Source of the DNA: a bacterium
Lineage (GTDB): Bacteria > Myxococcota > UBA727 > JAUIJE01
Direction: 5' to 3'
Assembly (NCBI GenBank): GCA_030431455.1
Contig: JAUIJE010000004.1
Location: forward strand, 372,001-436,000
Length of the DNA: 64,000 nucleotides
Below the pieces are notes generated by a model that did not search any database, was not told the DNA's origin, and worked only from the letters and a program-made list of their open reading frames with translations. Of the stretch, positions 1-8,691 are shown piece after piece. Made by a program: the position numbers and the translations under genes. Numbering within the stretch: position 1 is the stretch's first letter; each line of letters opens with the position of its first letter.

Positions 1-1774
1 CGAGCAGGCCGCCGTTGCTGCCTCCGCCGATGGCCAGCTTGTCACTTTTGGTCACGCCCATGGCGAACAGGTGCTTGGCCGCCCAGGCAAAATCGTCGAA
101 CACGTTCTGCTTTTTCTCGAGCATGCCCGCCTCGTGCCAGGCCTCGCCGAACTCGCCGCCCCCCCGCAGGTTGGGCAGCGCGAACACCCCGCCACGCTCG
201 AGCCAGCCGAGCAGGCCGACGGAGAAGCTGGGGGTGAGGCTGATGTTGAAGCCACCGTAGCCGTAGAGGTACGTGGGGTTTTCGCCGTTCATCTCGAGGC
301 CCTTTTTGTGGACCACGAACATCGGGATCTTGGTGCCGTCCTTGGACGCGTACCAGACCTGCTGGGTCTCGTAGTCGTCGGGGTTGAACTTCACCTCCGG
401 TTTGCGGAACAGGGTGCTCTTGCCGGTGGTGAGGTCAAGGTGGAACACGGTGTTGGGGTAGGTGAACGACGTGAAGGTGTACCAGGTCTCTTTGTCCTGG
501 GACTTCCCGGAAAAGCCACCCACCGAGCCGATGGCGGGGAGTTCGATCTCGCGGAGCGCCTTGCCCGCGTAGTCGTGGAAGGTGAGCTTGTCATAGGCAT
601 TGTGAAGCTTTCCGACCAGGAAGCCGCCGCCGATCATCTTCACCGATTCAATCTTGTCTTCGCCCTCGGAGACGATCTCCTTCCAGAACTTCTTTTGGGG
701 CTTGCGGATGTCGATCGCCACCAGCCGGCCTTTGGGGGCGGCGAGGTCGGTGCGGATGTAAAAGGTGTTGCCTTTGTTGCCCACGAACTCGTACGCAGCG
801 TCGAAGTCGTCGAGGATGCGCTTGACCTTCTTGTCCCGGCCGGAGAGCGCCTTGTAGTAGAGACGGTTGCGGCGGTCGGTGCCCTTCCACACGTGGATGA
901 CCAGGAACTTGCCGTCTTCGGTCACGCGGGCGTCGAAGCCACGCTCTTTGTGTTCGGGTTCCTCGAACACCAGCTGGTCTTTTTCCTGCGGGGTGCCGAG
1001 CTTGTGGAAATAGACCTTGTGAAAGTAGTTGGCCTCCTCGAGGTCGTCGCCCTCTTTGGGCGCGGGGTAGCGGGAGTAGTAAAAGCCGCTGCCGTCTTTG
1101 GCCCAGGACGCATCGGAGAACTTGCTCCATTTGATCTCGTCGGGGAGGTCCTTTTTGGTCTCGATGTCGCGGACCTTCCAGGTCTTCCAGTCCGAGCCAC
1201 CGTCGGACAGGGAATAGGCAAGCCGCTTGCCATCGTCGCTGATCGCGATCTCAGACAGCGCGATGGTGCCGTCTTTCGACAGGGTGTTGGGGTCGAGCAA
1301 CACCTCGGGCTCTTGGTCGAGGGCCTTTTGGGTGTAGAGCACGCTTTGGTTCTGTAGGCCGTCGTTCTTGTAGAAGAAGTAGCGGCCGCCTTCTTTGAAC
1401 GTCGAGCTGTACCGGGCGTAGTTCCACAGCTCGGTGAGGCGGGTTTTGATTTCTTCGCGGGCTTTGATCTGCTCGAGATAGCCAAAGGTCACTTTGTTCT
1501 CGGCGGTGACCCAGGCTTTGGTGTCTTCCGCGTCCGGGTCTTCGAGCCAGCGGTAGGGGTCTTTGACCACGGTGCCGTGGTAGTCGTCTTCCTGCGCCAC
1601 TTCCTTGGTGTCGGGGTACACGATGACGTTCTCCTTCTCCGCGGGGGCGGCCACCGGCTCGGCGGTGGCGGGGGCGGTCGGCTCGGGGTCCGCCTTGATG
1701 TCCTCTTCGGTGGTGCCGCAGGACACCGTGGCGAGGGCGAGGGCCAAGGGGACGGTTCTGGTCATGAGGCGCAT
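1..1774 (-). CDS. Prolyl oligopeptidase (S9A), lipoprotein-like, 3' end outside window
   Basis: Serine peptidase that cleaves short peptides after proline. 591 codons are present and the gene runs off the left edge. The start at 1774 follows a GTCAGGAG-type ribosome site, and a second in-frame ATG lies three codons in. The N-terminus (MRLMTRTVPLALALATVSCG) looks like a signal peptide ending in a lipobox-like VSC, so export to the cell envelope is likely. After a Pro/Ala/Glu linker, DPYRWLEDPD is the typical N-terminal entry of the family. The nucleophile motif GGSNGGLL sits at the window edge, with its Ser codon at 17-19; the catalytic Asp and His must lie beyond the window. The family is usually about 700 residues, so roughly 120-150 residues are missing. 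It is divergent from the decarboxylase gene. Confidence 0.93.
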   Translation of the reverse strand, partial: MRLMTRTVPLALALATVSCGTTEEDIKADPEPTAPATAEPVAAPAEKENVIVYPDTKEVAQEDDYHGTVVKDPYRWLEDPDAEDTKAWVTAENKVTFGYLEQIKAREEIKTRLTELWNYARYSSTFKEGGRYFFYKNDGLQNQSVLYTQKALDQEPEVLLDPNTLSKDGTIALSEIAISDDGKRLAYSLSDGGSDWKTWKVRDIETKKDLPDEIKWSKFSDASWAKDGSGFYYSRYPAPKEGDDLEEANYFHKVYFHKLGTPQEKDQLVFEEPEHKERGFDARVTEDGKFLVIHVWKGTDRRNRLYYKALSGRDKKVKRILDDFDAAYEFVGNKGNTFYIRTDLAAPKGRLVAIDIRKPQKKFWKEIVSEGEDKIESVKMIGGGFLVGKLHNAYDKLTFHDYAGKALREIELPAIGSVGGFSGKSQDKETWYTFTSFTYPNTVFHLDLTTGKSTLFRKPEVKFNPDDYETQQVWYASKDGTKIPMFVVHKKGLEMNGENPTYLYGYGGFNISLTPSFSVGLLGWLERGGVFALPNLRGGGEFGEAWHEAGMLEKKQNVFDDFAWAAKHLFAMGVTKSDKLAIGGGSNGGLL

Positions 1775-1817
1775 GGGTTCTCCTGACGGTAAAAGACTTG
1801 GCCCGGCTACCGCAGGT

Positions 1818-1848
1818 TTGCCTCACTGGCGAGGGGGCCCTGTATGCT
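1818..1848 (+). promoter_or_regulatory. Candidate leaderless promoter of the decarboxylase gene
   Basis: TTGCCT (1818-1823), 19 bases, then TATGCT (1843-1848), which lies six bases before the ATG at 1855. That spacing is what a leaderless transcript needs, and no Shine-Dalgarno sequence precedes the ATG. The 19-base spacer is long, so this is a pattern-based guess. Confidence 0.35.
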
Positions 1849-1854
1849 CGTCCC

Positions 1855-3276
1855 ATGGACGGCACCGCGCCCCGGTTGGACCTCAATGCGGCCGCGCTCG
1901 CGGCCCTGTGCGACGAGGTCCGGGACCTCATCCTGCGGCACCACGCGGGACTGCCCGACGCGTTCGTGGGCCAGAGCGAGGGGGGCGCGGCCTTGGCCGA
2001 GGCCATGCGCGAGCCAGAAGCCGCCGCCGGTCCCACCCCCGCGCCGGAGCTGCTCGCCGTCGTCGAGCAGGCGCTCTCGGTCACGTACAACACCGCGTCC
2101 GGGGGCTATCTCGCCTACGTGCCCGGCGGGGGGTTGCCCGCGGCCGCCGTCGGGGACCTGCTCGCTTCGGCCCTCAACCGCTACGTGGGCGTGTGGCGCG
2201 CGGCCCCCGGGCTCGTCGAGCTCGAGCAGAACGTGATCCGAAGGTTCGCCGAGATCGTGGGGTACCGCACCGGCGCAGACCAGACCGCCCACGGGATTTT
2301 GACCTCGGGGGGCTCGTTGGCGAACTTCTCCGCGGTGGTCACCGCCCGCGAGGCGCTCCTCGGGCGCGACATTCGCCACGGGGTGCTCTACACCTCGGCC
2401 GAGGCCCACCACTCGGTGCAAAAGGCCGCGCAGCTCGCGGGCATTTTTGAAGACCGGGTCCGCATCGTGCCCCCCGGCGCCGACCTGCGGCTCGACCCAG
2501 TGGCATTGGAACACGTGGTGGCCGAGGACCGGGCCCAGGGATTGGTGCCGTTTTGCACCGTGGCCCAGGCGGGCAGCACCAACACCGGGGTGGTCGACGA
2601 CCTGGACGCGCTCGCCGACGTGTGCGCGGCCCACCGCATGTGGTTTCACGTCGACGCGGCCTACGGCGGGTTCTTCGCCATGACCCAACGCGGCCGGGCC
2701 GCCCTGCGCGGCCTGTCCCGGGCGGACTCGGTGACCCTCGACCCCCACAAGGGGCTGTTTCTGCCTTACGGCACCGGGTGTTTGCTGGTCAAAGAGGACG
2801 GCCCCTTGCAGCGCGCCCACGACGTGGCCGCGGCGTACATGCCGGCCATGGCCGACGGGGCCGAGCACATCGACTTCTGCGCGATTTCGCCGGAGCTGTC
2901 GCGCCGGGCCCGCGGGCTGCCGGTGTGGTTGGCGCTGCGCCTGCATGGGCTGGACGCGTTCCGCGCCGCCCTCGACGAGAAAATGGACCTCGCGCGCCGG
3001 TTGCACCACGGCATTGTGGCCCGGCCGTGGCTCGAGACGGTCACGCCCCCCACCTTGTCCCTGTTGTCGTTCCAGGTCAAAGCCGAGGACCCGGACGCGG
3101 CCACCGAGCGGCTGCTGCAAACTGTGAATAGCTATGGCCGGGTCTTCTTGACCGGCACCCGCATCGCGTCGCACGGCTACGTGGGTCGCGCCTGTGTGCT
3201 GCACCTGCGCACCACCGCGCGACACATCGACATGTGTCTGGCGGACCTCGACCGCGCCCACGCGGAGCTGGCCTGA
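1855..3276 (+). CDS. Group II PLP-dependent amino-acid decarboxylase
   Basis: Member of the family of aromatic-L-amino-acid, tyrosine and glutamate decarboxylases, which release CO2 from an amino acid to give an amine. 473 residues, normal for the family. The PLP-binding lysine is in DPHKGLFLPYGTG (about residues 301-313), and the upstream DAAYGGFF holds the aspartate that contacts the PLP ring nitrogen. The segment ILTSGGSLANFSA matches the phosphate-binding region. The ATG at 1855 is preferred over an upstream in-frame one because MDGTAPRLDLN begins the family's N-terminal helix and a TATGCT element lies just before it. Substrate cannot be told from sequence; aromatic amino acids are the commonest choice. 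The next gene starts 2 bases after the stop. Confidence 0.9.
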   Translation: MDGTAPRLDLNAAALAALCDEVRDLILRHHAGLPDAFVGQSEGGAALAEAMREPEAAAGPTPAPELLAVVEQALSVTYNTASGGYLAYVPGGGLPAAAVGDLLASALNRYVGVWRAAPGLVELEQNVIRRFAEIVGYRTGADQTAHGILTSGGSLANFSAVVTAREALLGRDIRHGVLYTSAEAHHSVQKAAQLAGIFEDRVRIVPPGADLRLDPVALEHVVAEDRAQGLVPFCTVAQAGSTNTGVVDDLDALADVCAAHRMWFHVDAAYGGFFAMTQRGRAALRGLSRADSVTLDPHKGLFLPYGTGCLLVKEDGPLQRAHDVAAAYMPAMADGAEHIDFCAISPELSRRARGLPVWLALRLHGLDAFRAALDEKMDLARRLHHGIVARPWLETVTPPTLSLLSFQVKAEDPDAATERLLQTVNSYGRVFLTGTRIASHGYVGRACVLHLRTTARHIDMCLADLDRAHAELA

Positions 3277-3278
3277 CC

Positions 3279-4730
3279 ATGGCCCGCGTCGGGGGCAAAC
3301 GACCGCGTCTCACCGGGCCGCAAAAGGGCGGCCCCCCGCTGTCCAAGCTCGCCCAGGCGCTGTTGTCCGCGGGGCTGGCCAAGACCCCGGCCGAGGCCCA
3401 GCGCATGGCGCAGAAGCTCCTCGGCACCTTGCAGAAGGCGGGCTTTGCCGGCCAAACCCCGGCCGAGGCGCTCAAGTCCTTTCAGCAACAAAATGGGCTC
3501 AAGCCCACCGGCACCCTCGACGCCAAGACCCAACAAGCCCTGACCGAACGCGGCTTGATGCCCGGTCCCGGCGGCGCCGGCGCGGGCCCGGCCGGGGACA
3601 AGGCCGGCGGGGGCGTGGCCCCGAAAGGCGGGCGCGGCCCGGCCCCGGATCCGACCGGTCCCCGGCCCTCGCCGGGGGCGCGGCCGGGGGAGGCCTCTCA
3701 CATGGAGCGGCCCGGGACCCAGCAGAAGTTCGGCCGCTTTGTGCAACAGCCCAGCGCCCGTCCCGCCAATGCCACTGCGCAGTCGCCCGCGGCCTCGGCC
3801 GCCCCCACCCCGCTTGGCCACCGCGGGGTCGAGGTCAGCCAGGCCCAGGCCCGCAACGAGCTGTCCCAGCACAACCCCGAAGCGCAACAGATGCAGTCAC
3901 TTTTGTCCCAGCTGCAAGGCCGTGGCTTTGGGCAAGGGCAGCCCACCTCGGCGCGGGGGATGCGCGAGGCGTTGCGCGCGTTTCAAGCCCAGCAGCAGCT
4001 GCCCGCGTCGGGCAAGATGGACGCGGCCACCCAACACGCGCTGCAGCGGGAGGGGCTGCTCACCAAAGACGGGCAGCCGGCGGAGAGCAAGGCCCCGCCG
4101 GTGCTCACCGACGCGCGGAGCCCAGACCCGGAACCCGCGCGCGCGGCGGCCGACGAGGGGCGCGGACCCGCGGGCGGAGAGCGGGCGGCCGCGGACGGAG
4201 GCGGGGCCACCGCCCACGACGCGGATGCGGTCCCGCAGGTGATCCACGGCTTGGGCGAGATGGACGTCGGCTACGAAGACGAGACCGGCAACGCCCCCTC
4301 CGGCGACGAGGACGAGGACGACGAGCGCCGCGGCCACGCCACCCTCGACGACGGGGAAGAGCACGAGGAGGGGTATTACGAGGTGCCCGCGCTCGCGGTG
4401 CAGATTCACGCCGCCCTCGAGGCCATCGTGCGCGACGACGACCTCACCGGCGCGCCCACCTACGCGTGGGATGTGACGTTCTACAAACCGGGGGTGTACG
4501 GCCGGCGCCAACCGGCGACCCCCCTGTGGCACATCGGCATCGAGCAGACCGGTCCCTTCGACCCGATTTGGGAACAGGCCCAGCGGGTGCTCGAGGACAA
4601 GCTCGCGGAGATCGAGCCCGAACACGAAGCGATCAACATCTACGCTTTTCGAAACGCCCTGCGCCGGGCCCGGGTGCGGGGGCAGGGGGACGTCCCGGAC
4701 CTGCTCCCCCGGGGCAAGCTCAAGGGGTGA
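3279..4730 (+). CDS. Protein with two peptidoglycan-binding-like domains and an acidic linker
   Basis: 483 residues, two bases after the decarboxylase stop and probably co-transcribed. Two three-helix modules of the PG_binding_1 type are visible: one at about residues 20-95, containing LKSFQQQNGLKPTGTLDAKT, and one at about 200-265, containing LRAFQAQQQLPASGKMDAAT. A Pro/Gly-rich stretch separates them. An Asp/Glu-rich, probably disordered segment (about 325-370) leads to a folded C-terminal domain of about 110 residues that I do not recognise. There is no signal peptide, odd for a wall-binding protein, so the modules may bind something else or the protein may be exported in another way. Its 3' end overlaps the convergent gene by 11 bases. 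Confidence 0.8.
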   Translation: MARVGGKRPRLTGPQKGGPPLSKLAQALLSAGLAKTPAEAQRMAQKLLGTLQKAGFAGQTPAEALKSFQQQNGLKPTGTLDAKTQQALTERGLMPGPGGAGAGPAGDKAGGGVAPKGGRGPAPDPTGPRPSPGARPGEASHMERPGTQQKFGRFVQQPSARPANATAQSPAASAAPTPLGHRGVEVSQAQARNELSQHNPEAQQMQSLLSQLQGRGFGQGQPTSARGMREALRAFQAQQQLPASGKMDAATQHALQREGLLTKDGQPAESKAPPVLTDARSPDPEPARAAADEGRGPAGGERAAADGGGATAHDADAVPQVIHGLGEMDVGYEDETGNAPSGDEDEDDERRGHATLDDGEEHEEGYYEVPALAVQIHAALEAIVRDDDLTGAPTYAWDVTFYKPGVYGRRQPATPLWHIGIEQTGPFDPIWEQAQRVLEDKLAEIEPEHEAINIYAFRNALRRARVRGQGDVPDLLPRGKLKG

Positions 4731-5745
4731 GCGAACCCTCGGCGCCGGCGGACGCGATGGCGTCACACAAGGCGTCGTACACATCCAGCGTGGCAATGAG
4801 ACTGCTTTCGTACGCGCCGTCGGGGAGTTGGTCGAGGCCTTCGGTCATGCCACAGAAGTCCGCGCCCCGGATGCGCCGGTGGCGTCCGATGCGGCGGATC
4901 AGGGCGAGCATGTCGTCGTAGGGCATGCGCCCTTGGTTGTCCCCCAGGCCCCAAGGCATCCAGTCGTCGTCGGTGGGTTTGAACCGCCAATCGGTCACGA
5001 TGGCGTCCTTGGCCACGTCGAGATCGATGGTGAGGTAGACGTCGAGGTCGGGGAGCATGGTGGGGGAAAAGCCGGCCACGTCTTTCCAGGTGACCTCGAG
5101 GGCGGGGCGGGGGCCATCGCGCAACACCTCAGGCTTTTTGGCGTCGCCGGGAGGGGCGAGACGGACCTCGGTGACGGTGTCGACGGAGATGTTGCCACGG
5201 GCCACGTCCACGGTGTGGGGCATCACCTTCCAAAAGGTCTCTACAATGTCCCTGCGTGGGGGTACGACCCACTGGTGGAGCTTCTCGAAGTATTCGCACC
5301 GGTAGTAGTAGGCGTTCTCGATCAACACCCGGCCCCGCTCGACAAAGTCGAGGTTCTCGGGGTTCATGCCCAGGAGCACGACCCGGTGGGTGCGGTCGTT
5401 CTCCATGATGCGGCCGACGAAGTTGTAGCAGTCGATCTTCCAGCGGAAGGTGTCGTCCTTGTCCGGGTGGGCATCGATCTGCACGAAGCAGAACTGCTCG
5501 TCGGGGTTGGCGGCGAGGAAGCCCTCGTAGAGCCACGTGGTCTCGTGGTGGTAATTGCCCGAGCCGTTGATGGCGATGAACGGGCCCGCGGGGAGCTCCC
5601 GGGCGGGGGACTTGGCGTCGGGGAGCCGGCCATAGGGGGCGAAGGTCCCGTCGATGTCGATGCCCCGGGTGCTCATCAAGAACTCAGCCGAGGCCACGGC
5701 CTCGGGGTATTCGATGACGAATGTGGGGACAGCCGGAGCGGTCAC
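4720..5745 (-). CDS. Arginase/ureohydrolase-fold protein of unknown substrate
   Basis: 341 residues from a GTG start. Three segments resemble the metal-binding strands of the arginase/histone-deacetylase fold: GSGNYHHETTWL, FVQIDAHPDKDD (compare DAHxD) and VYLTIDLDVAKD (compare DxDxxD). The UPF0489-like group has the same layout, so a binuclear-metal hydrolase is plausible, though the substrate is unknown. A segment near the C-terminus (GADFCGMTEG) fits the late strand that often carries a Glu. It begins one base after the stop of the PP2C gene, so the two are probably translated from one message. The 3' end overlaps the gene on the other strand by 11 bases. Confidence 0.72.
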   Translation of the reverse strand: MTAPAVPTFVIEYPEAVASAEFLMSTRGIDIDGTFAPYGRLPDAKSPARELPAGPFIAINGSGNYHHETTWLYEGFLAANPDEQFCFVQIDAHPDKDDTFRWKIDCYNFVGRIMENDRTHRVVLLGMNPENLDFVERGRVLIENAYYYRCEYFEKLHQWVVPPRRDIVETFWKVMPHTVDVARGNISVDTVTEVRLAPPGDAKKPEVLRDGPRPALEVTWKDVAGFSPTMLPDLDVYLTIDLDVAKDAIVTDWRFKPTDDDWMPWGLGDNQGRMPYDDMLALIRRIGRHRRIRGADFCGMTEGLDQLPDGAYESSLIATLDVYDALCDAIASAGAEGSLTP

Positions 5746-5746
5746 G

Positions 5747-6529
5747 TCAGGGCAGGACCTTGACGCACACCGCGCTTACGTTGTCGGTGCCGCCGTTCTT
5801 GTTGGCCTCGTCGATGAGCGCGTTGCACATGCCCTCGACGTCGTCGGCCCGGGCCTCGTCCTGCAAGAACCCGTTGATGATGGTGTTCATGTCGGGGTCG
5901 GTGACCATCCCGGACAGGCCATCGGAGCACAGCATGAACACGTCGCCGGGCTTGGGCTCATGACGTCCGATGTCCACCGCGATGGTGTCCTTCATGCCCA
6001 GCGCGCGCACAATCACATTCTTGTGCGGGAAGTTCTCGATTTCCTCGGGGGTGAGCGCGTGGGCCTTGAGGTAATCGTTGAGCAGGGAGTGGTCTTCGGT
6101 GAGCTGAATGATGTTGCCGTCGCGGAACAGGTACGCCCGGCTGTCGCCGCAGTGCCCGGTGTAGGCCCCGTCGTGGGTGAACAACATCGTGACCACGGTG
6201 GTGCCCATGCCGCGCTTCTTGGCGTCCTGCTGGGCGGTCTCGTAGATGGACCGGTTGGCGAGCTTCACGCTGGTCGACAGGCGGTTCTCTTCGTACTTGA
6301 GCCCGCGCTCCTCTTTGAACGGCCAGGTCTGCTCTTCGTCTTTCGACGTCATCTCAAAGAACTGCTTGATCTGGTCGACGGCCATGGCCGACGCGACCTC
6401 ACCAGAGGCGTGCCCGCCCATGCCATCGGCAACGATGAATAGGTTCTCATGCGGCACCAGCAACACGCTGTCTTCGTTGTGCGTGCGCTTCATCCCGACG
6501 TTGGTCAAGGCTGCCGCTTTGAGCTTCAT
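5747..6529 (-). CDS. PP2C-family protein serine/threonine phosphatase
   Basis: 260 residues, the normal size of a single-domain bacterial PPM phosphatase. All metal-binding motifs are present: NEDSVL near the N-terminus, VADGMGGHASGE, GDSRAYLFRDG, CSDGLSGMV and GGTDNVSAV. The start at 6529 (MKLKAAALTNVGMKRTHNED) is chosen because the family begins with this strand; the in-frame extension further upstream is low in coding character and runs into the divergent gene. It probably reverses phosphorylation by Hanks-type kinases such as the one at 30574-32562. The arginase-fold gene follows after one base. Confidence 0.95.
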   Translation of the reverse strand: MKLKAAALTNVGMKRTHNEDSVLLVPHENLFIVADGMGGHASGEVASAMAVDQIKQFFEMTSKDEEQTWPFKEERGLKYEENRLSTSVKLANRSIYETAQQDAKKRGMGTTVVTMLFTHDGAYTGHCGDSRAYLFRDGNIIQLTEDHSLLNDYLKAHALTPEEIENFPHKNVIVRALGMKDTIAVDIGRHEPKPGDVFMLCSDGLSGMVTDPDMNTIINGFLQDEARADDVEGMCNALIDEANKNGGTDNVSAVCVKVLP

Positions 6530-6583
6530 GGGACCCAAAACCTCTCTCTGATCGCGCCACCGTACCGGAAAACTTTTCCCGCG

Positions 6584-6597
6584 CACAACACGTTGTG
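6584..6597. promoter_or_regulatory. Palindrome in a divergent intergenic region
   Basis: CACAAC-AC-GTTGTG: two perfect 6-base arms around a 2-base centre, in the 88 bases between the divergent phosphatase and beta-helix genes. It could be an operator for a dimeric regulator. TTGTGA (6593-6598) followed 15 bases later by TAAGAT (6614-6619) may be a weak promoter for the rightward gene, with the palindrome overlapping its -35. Confidence 0.25.
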
Positions 6598-6617
6598 ACA
6601 CTTCAAATGCGGCTAAG

Positions 6618-7757
6618 ATGCCCCCCCAACCTCCCCTTGGAGCCCCTTTGCCCCCGCTGCGCATCGCCCGCGTGCCGGATTTGACCGCCGGTCCCCTCGC
6701 GCCCTTTGGCGACGCCCCCGCCGACTGCCCCATCATGGGCCGGCCGCTGCGCGAGACCCAACAGGCCGCGGCCGACTTGGCCGGGGCCGCGCTCACCGAT
6801 TGTCCAGACCTGGCCACCGCCGCGGCGCAGGGCATCGACGTCGCCATCGCCGCGCCCCTTTATGTCACGGCTGAATTTTTGCGTTGGTTGTCGGACCAGC
6901 GCACCGGACCGGGCCGGCGCCGGGCCCAGCTCGCGGCCGGCACCGCGCACCACGATCAGGTCTGTGCCCGCGCCCCCGACCACCACGGGCCGCGCTGGCT
7001 CGATGCCTGGGCCGGCGACCTCGCGCACGGGGAGGACAGCCCCGCGGTGCTCGACGACGACGACGCGGACGAGGTCCGGGTCGACCCCTACGGCCCGCCC
7101 CCGCACCGCTTGCGGATCCCCACCCCGGCCGCCTACGCCGCGCCGCTCACCCATTGGCTCGACCTGCTCGACGTCAACCTGGCCGCGCTCAGCCAGCAGC
7201 GGGCGCGCCTGGGCACGGGCAACCGAAAGGCCGCGGGGGTCAAGATTCACCCCAGCGCGCACGTCGAGGGCTCGGTGCTGGAGGCTGGGGCGCGCATCGA
7301 TGCCGGCGCGTCCGTCATCGGGTGCCACGTCGGGGCGGGGGCCCAGATTGGGCAAAAGGCGGTGTTCGACCGGTGCGTGGTCGGGGCCGGGTGCTCGACG
7401 TTGATCGACACCCACTTTCGGCGGTGCGTGTTTTTTCCCGGCTCGACGCTGTCGAGCATCGGGGAGACGGACATCATCATGGGCCAAGGGGCGTTCATCA
7501 CCAGCGCGGTGTCCCTGTACGCCCGTTTGCCCGGCCTGTGCGGCACCGTCGAGGGCGCGCCCAGCCGGCGGCCGATCGTGGGCTTGGCGATCGGGCACCG
7601 GGCGATTCTCGGGGCCCGGGCGCTGTTCAGCGCGGGGCTGTCGGTGCCCAACGACACCATCATCGTGATGCGCCCCGACGAGGGCGCGACCAAGCTCGAC
7701 GACGACGGGCTGGCCCGGGCGCACATGTTGCGCGGCACCGCCGACGACGCGGTCTAG
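6618..7757 (+). CDS. Left-handed beta-helix (hexapeptide-repeat) protein, nucleotidyltransferase-like
   Basis: 379 residues from the ATG at 6618. A start at the in-frame TTG at 6648 is also possible, since GGAG lies just before it and the preceding residues are mostly proline. Residues about 210-345 are a left-handed parallel beta-helix: repeated [LIV]-G-x4 hexads such as IHPSAHVEGSVLEAGARIDAG, as in GlmU C-terminal domains and sugar acyltransferases. The N-terminal 200 residues, with a LRWLSDQRTG-like segment, resemble the poorly conserved front part of sugar nucleotidyltransferase-like proteins, but I see no intact pyrophosphorylase G-rich loop. It is convergent with the polysaccharide deacetylase, one base apart. 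A role in envelope sugar chemistry is inferred. Confidence 0.8.
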   Translation: MPPQPPLGAPLPPLRIARVPDLTAGPLAPFGDAPADCPIMGRPLRETQQAAADLAGAALTDCPDLATAAAQGIDVAIAAPLYVTAEFLRWLSDQRTGPGRRRAQLAAGTAHHDQVCARAPDHHGPRWLDAWAGDLAHGEDSPAVLDDDDADEVRVDPYGPPPHRLRIPTPAAYAAPLTHWLDLLDVNLAALSQQRARLGTGNRKAAGVKIHPSAHVEGSVLEAGARIDAGASVIGCHVGAGAQIGQKAVFDRCVVGAGCSTLIDTHFRRCVFFPGSTLSSIGETDIIMGQGAFITSAVSLYARLPGLCGTVEGAPSRRPIVGLAIGHRAILGARALFSAGLSVPNDTIIVMRPDEGATKLDDDGLARAHMLRGTADDAV

Positions 7758-7758
7758 G

Positions 7759-8691
7759 TCACACCGCGGGGAAGTCGCGCAACCGCAAGGGGTGTCGTCG
7801 TCGACACAGCGCTTCGATGCTGGCGCGGAGCCGGGACACCTTGGTCGCCGCGGGCAGCTGCAGATCGGGTTGGGCCTCGATGAGCGCGGGTTCGTACCCG
7901 TCGTCGCGGTCGGCGAAATCGATGGCGTGCAGCTCGAGCACCACCGGGTGGCGGGCGTGGGCCATCGTCGTCGACAGCGCGCGCCCGGCGGGGGTGGGCA
8001 GCATCGACAGCGTGGTCCCGAGCCAGGGGAACAGGCGCGGGGTGGAGATGGGAATCTCGAGGTAGCGGCGGCGATCGCCGGGGCCGCCTCGTCGGTAGCG
8101 CGCGGCGGTGGAGGGAAAAAACGGGCGACGGGTGGCGGCAAACTCCCGCACGTCCCCGAGCAGCGAGTGGCTCGGTCGTCGTCGCACCCGGTAGCTGCCG
8201 AGGGCGGCCCCCCGCAGGGCGAAGTAGGCCGGGGTGGGAAACAGGCTGGAGTCGTACCGGTAGCCCCGGGCGTCGAGGGCATCGCACAACACTTCGGAGA
8301 GGTTGTAGCCCGGGGCGCGAAAACCCACCGGGGGCGCGCCGGCGACCGCGGCGATGGCGTCGTCGGCGCGGGCGAGGTCGGCGTCGATCACCGCGCGGGG
8401 TTGTTGGCTGAGCCGGTAGTCGTGGGCGTAGGAGTGCGAGGCGATCTCGTGCCCGGCGTCGACGAACCGGGTGATGGCGGCCCGGGCCTCGTCGTCGGCG
8501 AGGTCGCGGCCGACCACAAACAACGTGGCCGGGGCCCGGAGGTCGTCGAGCAACTCGAAAAAGCGGGGCAGGGCGTGGGAAAAAATCGGGTCCGGGCCCG
8601 CGCCGGCGGGGAGGCCGTGGATGGCGCGGTAACAGTTCGCCCCGTCGACATCGAGGGTGATGGCGCACAGGTCGGTGATCGGGGTGTTCAC
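7759..8691 (-). CDS. Polysaccharide deacetylase (NodB homology, CE4 family)
   Basis: 310 residues. It would remove N-acetyl groups from a sugar polymer or lipid-linked sugar. The first strand LCAITLDVDGAN holds the catalytic base and first metal ligand region (DVD), and the metal-binding histidines are in HEIASHSYAHDYRLS (HxxxxH type). GFRAPGYNLSE is the third motif, and ELHAIDF near the end fits the last (LHxxD). The GTG start at 8691 overlaps the upstream stop as GTGA, so translation is coupled to the kinase-like gene. No signal peptide is visible, so it probably acts in the cytoplasm on a precursor, as some small-molecule or lipid-linked sugar deacetylases do. Confidence 0.93.
   Translation of the reverse strand: MNTPITDLCAITLDVDGANCYRAIHGLPAGAGPDPIFSHALPRFFELLDDLRAPATLFVVGRDLADDEARAAITRFVDAGHEIASHSYAHDYRLSQQPRAVIDADLARADDAIAAVAGAPPVGFRAPGYNLSEVLCDALDARGYRYDSSLFPTPAYFALRGAALGSYRVRRRPSHSLLGDVREFAATRRPFFPSTAARYRRGGPGDRRRYLEIPISTPRLFPWLGTTLSMLPTPAGRALSTTMAHARHPVVLELHAIDFADRDDGYEPALIEAQPDLQLPAATKVSRLRASIEALCRRRHPLRLRDFPAV

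Noticed and set aside
71-1357. 428-residue frame on the plus strand across the prolyl oligopeptidase
   Set aside because: It is antisense to a clear peptidase, has no recognisable domain and is Val/Gly/Leu-rich as expected from the G/C-rich third position on the other strand.
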